This document shows, piece after piece, positions 15,774 through 23,191 of a DNA stretch of 49,288 nt; the first letter of the stretch is position 1, and each line of letters opens with the position of its first letter. This stretch comes from JAHEME01 sp034435035 (GTDB taxonomy: Bacteria; Chloroflexota; Anaerolineae; Aggregatilineales; UBA3940), in assembly GCA_034435035.1 (NCBI GenBank), contig DAOTXW010000026.1:1-49288 (forward strand). The letters are read 5' to 3'. Made by a program: the position numbers and the translations under genes. The notes beneath the pieces were generated by a model. The model had not been told where the DNA came from and made no database searches. It saw only the letters and a list, made by a program, of their open reading frames with translations.

Positions 15774-16451
15774 ATGTTCGGCAGGCTGCGCCCGCTCAAC
15801 CCGCTGCTGCTGTTCGGCTGCACGGTGGTGGCCGCCGCCGCGGTGGTTGGCACGGTGGTTGCTGTCAGCACCGCACCGGCCCGTTTCTACGTCGCTCACC
15901 TTTCCCCGGACGCCCCCGCGGTTGATGTGTATGTAGGTGGCACGTTAGCCGACTCCAACCTGACCTACGGGCAGGCCGGGCCGCTGCGCTCCAACGGCAG
16001 GTACGGGGAGATGCTGGTGGAAGTGCGGCTGGCCGGCACCGCCCCGGCCTCCGCGCCGGTGCTCTCCGGCTACGTGAACCTGCACCCGGGGACGACCTAC
16101 GTGGTGGCAGTCGCCAACCAGTTAGCCCGCCTGCAGATCGGCGCCTATGCCGTCCCCACGGACGGCGTCCCGGCGGGCATGACCCGCGTGCAGGTGCTGC
16201 ACGCCTTCGCCGGGGCGCCGCGCATCTCGGCGCGGGCCGGCGCGGATGTCGTCGTCAAGGGGCTGGGCTATCTCGAGGAGCCGCCCTGCCTGGACGTGGC
16301 GGCCGGCGAGTACCGGATGCTGGCCTTCACCGACCTGACGCCCACCACGCTGCTGCTGGATCAGACCCGGACGCTGAATGCCGGCACCGTCGAGACCGTG
16401 ATCTTGACCGGAACGCCGGTTCAGGCCCTCTTCCTGACCACCCAGCCGTAG
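15774..16451 (+). CDS. DUF4397-domain exported protein
   Basis: 225 residues with an N-terminal signal anchor (LLLFGCTVVAAAAVVGTVVAV). The mature part is a DUF4397 domain: ARFYVAHLSPDAPAVDVYVGG, then YVNLHPGTTYVVAV, and a second half beginning MTRVQVLHAFAGAP. DUF4397 is a beta-sandwich domain of unknown function, abundant on cell surfaces of Chloroflexota and related bacteria. A related domain forms the N-terminal part of the protein encoded at 18860-20803. The gene has its own likely promoter and is followed by a strong terminator. Confidence 0.88.
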   Translation: MFGRLRPLNPLLLFGCTVVAAAAVVGTVVAVSTAPARFYVAHLSPDAPAVDVYVGGTLADSNLTYGQAGPLRSNGRYGEMLVEVRLAGTAPASAPVLSGYVNLHPGTTYVVAVANQLARLQIGAYAVPTDGVPAGMTRVQVLHAFAGAPRISARAGADVVVKGLGYLEEPPCLDVAAGEYRMLAFTDLTPTTLLLDQTRTLNAGTVETVILTGTPVQALFLTTQP

Positions 16452-16466
16452 CCGGGTGAGAATCCG

Positions 16467-16494
16467 CAGGGGCCGCCCGGTTGGACGGCCCCTG
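16467..16494. terminator. Bidirectional hairpin between convergent genes
   Basis: Arms CAGGGGCCG and CGGCCCCTG with a 10-nt loop lie between the stop codons of the DUF4397 gene (plus) and the PH-SHOCT gene (minus). Confidence 0.65.
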
Positions 16495-16505
16495 TGCCCG
16501 CGGGG

Positions 16506-17123
16506 CTACTTACTCTCAAGGGCTGCCTTCTTCTTGGCGGCGAACTCCTCGTCGGTCAGGATACCCGCCCGATGCAGCGCCTCCAGGTTGGCCAGCACCG
16601 CCGCCTGCTGGGCCGCGGGCGGCGGCGCCCCTTCGCCGCTTTCCAGCTTGGCTTTGGCATTGAGCATAGCCGTCTTGAACCCCACCGGGTCGCCGATGGT
16701 GGTGAAGCGGTTGATGCCCATCTCGCTGGCCGTGAGGATCTGGATATCCCCGAAGCCGAACAGCCGCCCCCAGAAGGACTGGGTCATCTTCACGTCGTTG
16801 ACCTTCTCCAGCGAGGAGTCGGTCACATTCTTGTTGAAGACGCCAAAGAGCTGGATGACGCGGCGGCTGGTGACCACATACTGATGATTCAGCCAGATCA
16901 GGTAGTCGCGCACCAGGCTGATCAGCGGCAGGATGATCAGCGGATAACCGATGGCGGCCACCCCGGCAGTGGGCGCCATGAGCATGCTGACCAGTACCAG
17001 CAACCCAACGATCAGCAGCGCTTCGGGCAGGATCGCCTGCGCCAGCAGGAACCAGTGCTGGTGGGCCACGCGGAGGATCTGCTCGCGCTCGCCGAGCAGG
17101 TTGTTCAGGTAACGATCGCTCAT
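16506..17123 (-). CDS. PH-domain membrane protein with C-terminal SHOCT motif
   Basis: 205 residues from the ATG at 17123, preceded by GGAGAGAGGA. Two adjacent membrane helices (residues about 30-75) are followed by a bacterial PH-like domain with the pattern NHQYVVTSRRVIQLFGVFNK and DVKMTQSFWGRLFGFGDIQI. A SHOCT motif ends the protein (LANLEALHRAGILTDEEFAAKK). SHOCT is a short C-terminal helical module thought to mediate oligomerisation. Such PH-SHOCT proteins are widespread and of unknown function, possibly membrane-organising. It is divergent from the CcrM-like gene, with a palindrome between them. Confidence 0.85.
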   Translation of the reverse strand: MSDRYLNNLLGEREQILRVAHQHWFLLAQAILPEALLIVGLLVLVSMLMAPTAGVAAIGYPLIILPLISLVRDYLIWLNHQYVVTSRRVIQLFGVFNKNVTDSSLEKVNDVKMTQSFWGRLFGFGDIQILTASEMGINRFTTIGDPVGFKTAMLNAKAKLESGEGAPPPAAQQAAVLANLEALHRAGILTDEEFAAKKKAALESK

Positions 17124-17153
17124 CGAGTCCTCTCTCCTGTCAGCAGGGATCAT

Positions 17154-17167
17154 GCTCCCGCGGGAGC
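17154..17167. promoter_or_regulatory. Perfect 14-bp palindrome in a divergent promoter region
   Basis: GCTCCCGCGGGAGC lies between the PH-SHOCT gene start (17123, minus) and the CcrM-like gene start (17223, plus). It is eight bases upstream of a TATGAT hexamer at 17176-17181 that could be the -10 box of the methyltransferase gene. The position suits an operator, but no regulator is known. Confidence 0.35.
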
Positions 17168-17222
17168 CTGCTACCTATGATACACTGAGACGTCGAATTG
17201 TGATCCGCCGGTGGAGCGCCCC

Positions 17223-18311
17223 ATGACCCAGCCCGACCTGCCCCTGGATACCATCCTGTCCGGCGACTGCCGGGAGGTGCTGGCGCGCCTGCCAGCGGCC
17301 TCCATTGACCTGATTTTCGCCGACCCGCCGTATAACCTGCAGCTGCGCGGCGATCTGTTTCGCCCGAATATGACCCGCGTCGATGCGGTGGATGACGACT
17401 GGGATCGCTTCACGGACTTCGCCGCCTATGACGCCTTCACCCGCGAATGGCTGGCCGGCTGCCGCCGCGTCCTGAAGGATACCGGGACGCTGTGGGTGAT
17501 TGGCTCCTACCACAACATCTACCGCGTGGGAGCGATCCTGCAGGATCTGGGCTACTGGATCCTCAACGACGTGGTGTGGATCAAGACCAACCCGATGCCC
17601 AACTTCCGGGGCACGCGCTTCGCCAACGCGCACGAGACGCTGATCTGGGCGCAGAAGCAGCAGGGCGCGCGCTACACGTTCCACTATCACGCCATGAAGG
17701 CGCTGAATGAGGGCCTGCAGATGCGCTCGGACTGGCTGCTGCCGATCTGCGCCGGGCCGGAACGCATCCGGCTGAACGGGGCGAAGGCGCACGCCACCCA
17801 GAAGCCGGAAGCGCTGCTGTACCGGGTGATCCTGGCCTCGTCCAGCCCCGGCGAGGTGGTGCTGGATCCGTTCTTCGGCAGCGGCACAACCGGGGCGGTG
17901 GCGCGGAGGCTGGGCCGCCGCTGGATCGGCATCGAGCGCGACCCGGCCTATATCGAGGTGGCCCGGGCGCGCATCGCGGCGGTGGAACCGCTGCCCGCGG
18001 ACGCCATCCGGCTGGACAGCCCGCGCCAGCGCCCGCGCATCCCCTTCGGGGCGCTGCTGGAGGCGGGCCTGCTGCGCCCCGGCGACACGCTGACCTTCGG
18101 GCCGCGGGGCGAAGAAGTGGCCGTGGTGCTGGTCAGCGGGCATCTGCGCTGGCGCGAGATGCGCGGATCGATTCACCAGATCGGGCGGGCGATCACCGGC
18201 GCGCCGTGCAACGGCTGGGAGCACTGGCACTACACCGATCCGACCAGCGGCCAGCGCCGCCCGATCGACGCGCTGCGCGAGCAGCTGCGCCGCACGATGG
18301 CGGAGGGTTAA
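17223..18311 (+). CDS. CcrM-type adenine-N6 DNA methyltransferase (predicted GANTC)
   Basis: 362 residues starting MTQPDLPLD; GGAG lies at proper spacing before this ATG, while an upstream GTG at 17211 overlaps it. The protein follows Caulobacter CcrM closely: FADPPYNLQLRGDLFRP (DPPY at 34-37), VDAVDDDWDRF, NPMPNFRGTRFANAHETLIWA, KAHATQKPEALLYRVIL and the AdoMet motif FFGSGTT (about 218-224). The last hundred residues form the extra domain of CcrM-like enzymes (PFGALLEAGLLRPGDTL, GSIHQIG, ACNGW-like PCNGWEHWHY). CcrM methylates the adenine of GANTC and controls the cell cycle in Alphaproteobacteria. No endonuclease is adjacent. Specificity is inferred from similarity. Confidence 0.92.
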   Translation: MTQPDLPLDTILSGDCREVLARLPAASIDLIFADPPYNLQLRGDLFRPNMTRVDAVDDDWDRFTDFAAYDAFTREWLAGCRRVLKDTGTLWVIGSYHNIYRVGAILQDLGYWILNDVVWIKTNPMPNFRGTRFANAHETLIWAQKQQGARYTFHYHAMKALNEGLQMRSDWLLPICAGPERIRLNGAKAHATQKPEALLYRVILASSSPGEVVLDPFFGSGTTGAVARRLGRRWIGIERDPAYIEVARARIAAVEPLPADAIRLDSPRQRPRIPFGALLEAGLLRPGDTLTFGPRGEEVAVVLVSGHLRWREMRGSIHQIGRAITGAPCNGWEHWHYTDPTSGQRRPIDALREQLRRTMAEG

Positions 18312-18318
18312 CCGCGGC

Positions 18319-18765
18319 CTATTCGTCTCCGGCGCGGATCAGCAGCAGCGGCCGGTCGATGCGCTGCAGCACGCCGGCAGCCACGCTGCCGTAGAAGACG
18401 CGGGCCAGCCCACCCCGCCCGTGGCTCGCCATAGCGATCAGATCGGCGTCTTGCTGCCCGGCCATGGCGATGATGCTCTCCACCACGGACCCCTGCACGA
18501 CAAGCGTATCCACCCGCAGACCGCTGGCGTGCAGCGCTTCCCGCTGCCGCTCCAGATAGGATCGCGCCTGCTCGGTACGGCGGCCCAGCTCCTCGAAGTA
18601 AGCCCGGATGTGCATCTCCTGCGGATCGGCCATGATCGGCCCCGGCTCGATGACCTGCAGCAGGATCACCCGCGCCCCGGTGCAGGCGGCCAGCGCCTGC
18701 ACATGCGGCAGGATCGCCTCAGCCCGGAGCGAACCGTCCAGCGGGACCAGGATGGATTGGTACAT
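18319..18765 (-). CDS. Universal stress protein (UspA family)
   Basis: 148 residues, with AAGGAGGGAGCC before the ATG. The N-terminus YQSILVPLDGSLRAEAILPH and the nucleotide-binding loop MASHGRGGLARVFYGSV are typical of ATP-binding UspA proteins. The first Gly of the G-2x-G-9x-GS motif is Ala here, with the rest intact, so ATP binding is likely but should be checked. Usp proteins act in stress survival and signalling in the cytosol. It is convergent with the CcrM-like gene, with only 7 bp between the stops. Confidence 0.92.
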   Translation of the reverse strand: MYQSILVPLDGSLRAEAILPHVQALAACTGARVILLQVIEPGPIMADPQEMHIRAYFEELGRRTEQARSYLERQREALHASGLRVDTLVVQGSVVESIIAMAGQQDADLIAMASHGRGGLARVFYGSVAAGVLQRIDRPLLLIRAGDE

Positions 18766-18811
18766 GGCTCCCTCCTTAGCGAGCGCCCGAAGGGATAGCA
18801 GAGGAAGGCTG

Positions 18812-18844
18812 CCGGGCGGCGCCCGTCTTCAGAGTGCCGCCCGG
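18812..18844 (-). terminator. Hairpin downstream of the large Calx-beta gene
   Basis: Arms CCGGGCGGC and GCCGCCCGG (9 bp, perfect) with a 15-nt loop lie 15 bp after the stop of the minus-strand gene that ends at 18860. Confidence 0.6.
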
Positions 18845-18859
18845 CGGTGAGTGGTCAGC

Positions 18860-20803
18860 CTAGTTGGCCTGGATGGTGATGGTGGTGGTGTTGCTGCCGC
18901 CGATAGTGGCGTTGACCGCGCCGGTCAGCGTCAGCACGATATCCTCGGCGAGCTCCGGCGAGATGACATCGCCCAGCACATTCACCGTGAAGTTGCGGCT
19001 GGTCTGGCCGGGGTTGAATGTCACCGGCGTGCCGGACAGGCTGAAGTCCGTGCCGGGGGTGGCGACGCTGCCCGCCGTCGAGATATCGACCGACACCGTG
19101 CGCCCGGAGGCCACATCCAGGCCGACCGTCACCGTCACGCTGCTGCCCTCGGTCGGCGAGGGGTTGCTGACCGCGGTGATATTCACCGTCGGGGCCGGAT
19201 CATTATCCAGGATGGTCAGCGTGGTGTTGCTCACACCGATGTCAGCCCCGCTGGGGTTGTTGAGCGTCAGCGTGAGCGTCTCATCGTCTTCGTCCAGAGC
19301 GTCGTTGACGGTGGTCACCGTGACCGTCTTGATGGTCTGCCCGGGCGTGAAAGTCAGTGAGTTCTTGTCCACGCTGTAGTCCGCGCCGTTGGTGGCTGTG
19401 CCGCTGCGGTTGATGTTCACCCTGACTTCGCGGCCCGATACCGTGCTGAGCTGAACCGTGACCGTCACCACGTTGCCCTCGGTCGGTGTGGAGTTGGACA
19501 CGCCGGTGATGCTCACCGTCGGCTTGGGATCATCGTCGTCGATGGTGATCGTGCCGGTGCTGGTGCCCAGCGCCGCGCCGCCGGTCGGGTTGCTCAGCGT
19601 CAGCGTGATGGTCTCGTTTTCCTCATCGAGCGCATCATCCAGGATATCGACCTCGAAGGTCTTGCTCGTCTGGCCCGCGTTAAAAGTCAGCGTGCCGCTG
19701 GCGCTGTCGTAGTCGTCACCCTCCTCGGCCGTGTCATTGCTGGTCTCGTAGTCCACCTTGACCGTGCCGGAGGCCGCCTTGCTGAGCTTGACGGTCACCG
19801 TCACGGTGGTGTCATCCTCATCGACGGTGTAGTCATCCGGGTTGAGGCTCACCGTCAGCGACGGGGTGGCTGTGGCCGACGGGGTATTGGTCTTGACCGG
19901 TGTGCTGGTGGCGACCGGCGTGCTGGTGACGAGCGGGGTCGCCGTCGGAGTGCCAGGCCCCGGCGTGCGCGTCGGCGTCGGGGTGCGCGTCGGCGTGGGC
20001 GACGGGCCGGGCGTGGCCGCGCCGGGGCCGATCGGCGGGGGCACCGGCGATCCGCCGCCGAAGGGCATCGCCAGCACCAGCGCCAGCACCGATGGGCTGC
20101 CGCTCGGCGAACCGATCACGAAGAACGAGTAGATCACCCCCGGCTGCAGCTGCAGGTTGCCCATATCGATCACCAGCGAATCGGGCGGCGCCTTGGGGTC
20201 GGTGATGTGGCCGGGGAAGATCACCTTGTAGTTCGTCCAGACCTGCCAGTTGAATGTCCCGGTGATCAGGTGATCGACCACAAACGGGTCTTCCACGTAG
20301 CCCATCGCCTCGACCACGGTCTTGCCGGCGGCGGCCGCATCGCGCACATCCAGCCGCGGCCCCTGCGGGATGGCGTGGAAGAACTGCACCCGGGTTTCGT
20401 TAGCGCCCAGCGGCTCAAAGACCGGGATGCGGTAGGCGCCGAACTGGGCGCGCTCGCGCACGTTCATCACCGGCACCATGTAGTAGTTACCGGGATTCAC
20501 TTCTTTATATCCCGTCACGATGGGTGGATCGGTGATCGGCGCATTCGCATCCCGCACGTCGATGAAGATCGAGCCGGCTGTCACCTGCTGCGGGAAAGTC
20601 GCCTGCGAGAATGACAGGTTATCGCCCACCAGAGCGCCGTTGATGTAGATATCAACCGGCGGCGAATCCGGCGAGAAGTTGCCTACCATCACCCACGCTT
20701 TGCCGGGATCGGGCGTGGCTGTCTGCGCCAGCGCCGATGTCGGCAGCGCCACCACAGCAGCGATCAACCCGATCAGAACGATCAGACGGAGCAGCTTAGT
20801 CAT
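18860..20803 (-). CDS. Exported DUF4397 plus three Calx-beta domain surface protein
   Basis: 647 residues from the ATG at 20803 (AAAGGAG upstream). A Sec signal peptide ends near ALAQTA. Residues about 30-225 are a DUF4397 region (VMVGNFSPDSPPVDIYINGALVG and FFHAIPQGPRLDVRDA). A Pro/Thr-rich linker (TPTRTPTPTRTPGPG) follows, then three Calx-beta repeats of about 110 residues, each with the DDALDEENETITLTLSNP and TITIDDDD-type calcium motif. Calx-beta domains bind calcium in extracellular proteins. The third repeat lacks the canonical acidic end. The protein likely sits on or outside the cell surface and may act in adhesion or matrix formation. No C-terminal anchor is seen. Confidence 0.9.
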   Translation of the reverse strand: MTKLLRLIVLIGLIAAVVALPTSALAQTATPDPGKAWVMVGNFSPDSPPVDIYINGALVGDNLSFSQATFPQQVTAGSIFIDVRDANAPITDPPIVTGYKEVNPGNYYMVPVMNVRERAQFGAYRIPVFEPLGANETRVQFFHAIPQGPRLDVRDAAAAGKTVVEAMGYVEDPFVVDHLITGTFNWQVWTNYKVIFPGHITDPKAPPDSLVIDMGNLQLQPGVIYSFFVIGSPSGSPSVLALVLAMPFGGGSPVPPPIGPGAATPGPSPTPTRTPTPTRTPGPGTPTATPLVTSTPVATSTPVKTNTPSATATPSLTVSLNPDDYTVDEDDTTVTVTVKLSKAASGTVKVDYETSNDTAEEGDDYDSASGTLTFNAGQTSKTFEVDILDDALDEENETITLTLSNPTGGAALGTSTGTITIDDDDPKPTVSITGVSNSTPTEGNVVTVTVQLSTVSGREVRVNINRSGTATNGADYSVDKNSLTFTPGQTIKTVTVTTVNDALDEDDETLTLTLNNPSGADIGVSNTTLTILDNDPAPTVNITAVSNPSPTEGSSVTVTVGLDVASGRTVSVDISTAGSVATPGTDFSLSGTPVTFNPGQTSRNFTVNVLGDVISPELAEDIVLTLTGAVNATIGGSNTTTITIQAN

Positions 20804-20864
20804 CACGGGCTCCTTTACTAGCAATAAGTCCGGGGCAGAGAGTGCGCCCCCCTCAACTGACCCT

Positions 20865-20873
20865 ATCATAGCA
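20865..20873 (-). promoter_or_regulatory. Extended -10 promoter for the Calx-beta gene
   Basis: On the minus strand TG-C-TATGAT forms an extended -10 box 61 bp before the ATG at 20803. No clear -35 hexamer is seen. Confidence 0.4.
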
Positions 20874-20913
20874 TACTTTTTGCACGGCGAAATCGGGGAG
20901 GGAGACGCAAACC

Positions 20914-20933
20914 GCCCGCCGATCAGGGCGGGC
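20914..20933 (-). terminator. Hairpin after the tRNA-Ser pair
   Basis: Arms GCCCGCC and GGCGGGC with a 6-nt loop lie 12 bp beyond the 3' end of the distal tRNA gene on the minus strand. The likely role is ending the tRNA transcript. Confidence 0.5.
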
Positions 20934-20945
20934 AGTCTGTCGTGC

Positions 20946-21038
20946 TGGCGGGGAGGACAGGATTCGAACCTGCGACCGAGTTTTAAGCCCGGTAACCGCT
21001 TAGCAGGCGGCCCCAATCGTCCACTCTGGCACCTCCCC
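20946..21038 (-). tRNA. tRNA-Ser (anticodon GCT)
   Basis: The reverse strand folds as a class II tRNA: acceptor arms GGGGAGG and CCTCCCC, anticodon loop CTGCTAA with GCT, a long variable arm, and a T-loop GGTTCGAATCC. The CCA end is encoded (GCCA). It lies 15 bp downstream of a second serine tRNA on the same strand, so the two probably form one transcript. The decoded codons are AGC and AGU. Confidence 0.95.
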
Positions 21039-21053
21039 GATCGGGCCCGGCAG

Positions 21054-21140
21054 CGGAGCGAGAGGGATTCGAACCCCCGGTGACGCAAGCGCCACAACGG
21101 TTTTCAAGACCGCCGCCTTAAACCACTCGGCCATCGCTCC
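21054..21140 (-). tRNA. tRNA-Ser (anticodon TGA)
   Basis: The reverse strand folds as a class II tRNA with acceptor arms GGAGCGA and TCGCTCC, anticodon loop CTTGAAA with TGA, a long variable arm (GTGGCGCTTGCGTCAC) and T-loop GGTTCGAATCC. The CCA end is not encoded here, unlike the neighbouring serine tRNA. It reads UCA and related UCN codons. Confidence 0.95.
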
Positions 21141-21150
21141 AGCAGCGGCC

Positions 21151-21179
21151 ATTATAGCGTATCTACCGGGAGGGGGCAA
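21151..21179 (-). promoter_or_regulatory. Promoter of the tRNA-Ser operon
   Basis: On the minus strand a perfect TATAAT (21151-21156) is preceded, after 17 bp, by TTGCCC (21174-21179). The predicted start is within a few bases of the mature 5' end of tRNA-Ser(TGA) at 21140. Confidence 0.55.
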
Positions 21180-21286
21180 TGCCGCTGGCGCACCGCATCG
21201 ATCTGGCATATAACTGCCTGCACGGCGGCATCTGGGGCCGCTTCTTGCTTCATCACGCTTCATCATCATTGAGGAAGGGACAGGCG

Positions 21287-21679
21287 ATGTGGCGGAAAGA
21301 GATCGAGATCATCCTGGCTCGCCAGCTGGCCAGCTACCTGGCGATGCCGATCTTCCTGGTTGATCCGGACGGCAATCTGCTGTACTTCAATGAATCTGCG
21401 GAACAGGTGCTGGGCCGCCGCTTTGAGGAAACAGGCTGGATGGGGGCGGATGAATGGTCCATCACCTTCCAGCCCACCGACCGCAGCGGCACGCCCCTCA
21501 GGCCGGAGGATCTGCCGCTGATGCGGGCGCTGCGCACCCGCCGCCCCGCCCACCGCGACATCCTGATCCGCGGGCTGGATGGAACCCGGCGGGCCATCGA
21601 GGTGACCGCCATCCCCATCAACGGGATGGCCGGGCGCTTCCTGGGCGCGATCTCGATCTTCTGGGAGCTGGAGGCATGA
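21287..21679 (+). CDS. Single-domain PAS protein
   Basis: 130 residues from the ATG at 21287 with GGAAGGGA upstream. The whole protein is one PAS domain: ASYLAMPIFLVDPDGNLLYFNESAEQVLGRRF opens it, and DGTRRAIEVTAIPINGMAGRFLGAISIFWELE closes it. No kinase, cyclase or other output domain is attached, and no heme- or flavin-binding signature is obvious. Its stop overlaps the start of the MBL gene by four bases (ATGA), implying translational coupling. It may sense a ligand or mediate a protein contact for the MBL enzyme; that is inference from the coupling. Confidence 0.85.
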   Translation: MWRKEIEIILARQLASYLAMPIFLVDPDGNLLYFNESAEQVLGRRFEETGWMGADEWSITFQPTDRSGTPLRPEDLPLMRALRTRRPAHRDILIRGLDGTRRAIEVTAIPINGMAGRFLGAISIFWELEA

Positions 21680-22521
21680 AAGTCACGCTCTGGGGCACCC
21701 GCGGATCGCTGGCTTCGCCGGGGCCGGAGACGGCCCGCTACGGCGGCAATACCTCCTGCGTGGAAGTCTCCGACCCGGAGCGCCTGCTGGTGCTGGATGC
21801 CGGCACCGGCGTGCGCCGGCTCGGCATGCAGATACCCGCTGGCCCGCGCCGGGTGGACATGCTGCTGACGCACATGCATCTGGATCACATCCTGGGGCTG
21901 GGCTTCTTCATGCCCCTGTTCGCGCCGGGCTGGGAGGTGCATATCTGGGGGCCGGGCAGCACCACGCTCAACCTGGAGCAGCGGCTGCTGCGCTACCTGT
22001 CGCCGCCGTTCTTCCCGCTGCATCTGCATGAGCTGGCCTCCAACCTGACGCTGCACGAGATCGCCCAGGAAACGTTTGACCTCGGCGACTTCCACATCGA
22101 GTCCCGGCTGGTGTGCCACCCGGGGCCGACGCTCGGCTTCCGCATCGAGCACGCCAGCGGCGCGAGCATGGCCTATCTGCCCGACCATGAGCCGGCGCTG
22201 GGCGTCCAGGACTTCCCGATCGCGCCGGAGTGGACCTCCGGCTATGACCTGGCCCGCGACGTGGACCTGCTGATCCACGACACGCAGTACCGCCCGCATG
22301 AATATCCCGATCGGCAGGGCTGGGGCCACAGCACACTGGAGCAGGCGATGGCCTTCGGCGAGCTGGCCGGGGTGCGCCGCTTCATGACCTTCCACTACGA
22401 CCCCGCCCACAGCGACGACCACCTGGACGCCGCCATCGCGCAGGCAGCCGAAGCGGTGCGCCCGCCCTTCAGGGTAGTGCCGGGCCAGGAGGGCATGACG
22501 CTCGACCTGGGGGAGAAGTAG
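21676..22521 (+). CDS. MBL-fold metallo-hydrolase (PhnP/RNase Z-like branch)
   Basis: 281 residues. The start MKVTLWGTRGSLASPGPETARYGGNTSC is typical of a family of cytosolic MBL phosphodiesterase-like proteins. The metal motif THMHLDHILGLGFF is intact (HxHxDH), CHPGPTLGFRI supplies a further His, and D and H ligands recur in LLIHDTQY and FMTFHYDP. Members often occur near signalling genes, and some cleave cyclic or phosphate diesters. Here it is translationally coupled to a PAS protein, which suggests a sensory or signal-turnover role, but the substrate is unknown. Confidence 0.88.
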   Translation: MKVTLWGTRGSLASPGPETARYGGNTSCVEVSDPERLLVLDAGTGVRRLGMQIPAGPRRVDMLLTHMHLDHILGLGFFMPLFAPGWEVHIWGPGSTTLNLEQRLLRYLSPPFFPLHLHELASNLTLHEIAQETFDLGDFHIESRLVCHPGPTLGFRIEHASGASMAYLPDHEPALGVQDFPIAPEWTSGYDLARDVDLLIHDTQYRPHEYPDRQGWGHSTLEQAMAFGELAGVRRFMTFHYDPAHSDDHLDAAIAQAAEAVRPPFRVVPGQEGMTLDLGEK

Positions 22522-22526
22522 CCGGG

Positions 22527-22546
22527 GGCCGCCTCACCGGGCGGCC
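22527..22546 (+). terminator. Hairpin after the MBL gene
   Basis: Arms GGCCGCC and GGCGGCC with a 6-nt loop begin five bases after the stop codon at 22521. Confidence 0.45.
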
Positions 22547-22630
22547 AGCCCGGACAGAATACTGCGGTGAAGGAACATAGCGCGGACCTCGCTGGATATG
22601 CCGGGGGTGAGGCAGCCGCCCCACCCCCGG

Positions 22631-23172
22631 ATGCGCTGGCTGCCTGCCTACGCCGATGCGCCGGAGTAGTGTTTCAGCCCGAAGCGCCAGAACAGCCGCG
22701 ATGCGGTCAGCCTGCCCGACCAGCCGGCTCAACCCGATACCATCACGGTGATTGAGCAAGACGAGCTGTACACCTTTATCGAGGCGAAAAAACGAAGTCT
22801 ACATCGTCACCCGGGTAGACCGTGCGGCGCACTGCATTGTGGGCTGGGACGTGGTTGTCGAGCGCAGCTATGAAACTCTCCAGCCCCTGCTTGACCGCTC
22901 GCCGCAGGCTCAGCACTATGACTCTGACGCCCTTTCGGTCTACGACACCCTGGTCTACTACCCCGGCCACCATCTCACCGCACCCGGCAAGTCCCAGACT
23001 TACTCTGTTGAAGCTGATAACTCGGTGCTGCGCCATTACCTTGCCCGTCTCGTCCGCCGCTCGCGCCGTTTCTCCCGCTGCCTGCGCGCTCTCTGGACCG
23101 CCATCAAGCTCGATGTACAAACGCCGTTTCCCGGCCTATCCTGCCCATGTCAAAGACTTCGTGTACCCGTGA
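22631..23172 (+). pseudogene. Decayed IS1-family transposase
   Basis: The N-terminal part (MRWLPAYADAPE, then a TAG stop, then QPAQPDTITVIEQDELYTFIEAKK) and the C-terminal part (KNEVYIVTRVDRAAHCIVGWDVV to VLRHYLARLVRRSRRFSRCLRAL) are in different frames. They join at a run of six adenines at about 22787-22792, where the reading must shift by +1. The C-terminal part matches the IS1 InsB catalytic region (compare the RHNLNLRQHLARLGRKS segment of IS1). IS1 normally uses a -1 shift at an A-run, which does not fit here, and there is also an in-frame stop. No terminal inverted repeats are obvious. The element is therefore a non-functional remnant. Confidence 0.75.
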
Positions 23173-23191
23173 TGTTATCCACTCCCGCGGC

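Noticed and set aside
18849..20132. Long open frames on the plus strand across the Calx-beta gene
   Set aside because: They are antisense shadows caused by high GC; the minus strand encodes clear repeated domains and a signal peptide.
21179..21286. Earlier ATG for the PAS gene at 21179
   Set aside because: The added 36 residues match no PAS sequence and overlap the tRNA promoter; the ATG at 21287 has a proper ribosome-binding site.
22786..22793. Programmed frameshift site (A6C) in the IS1-like gene
   Set aside because: The needed shift is +1, not the -1 of IS1, and an in-frame TAG lies upstream. Decay explains both.
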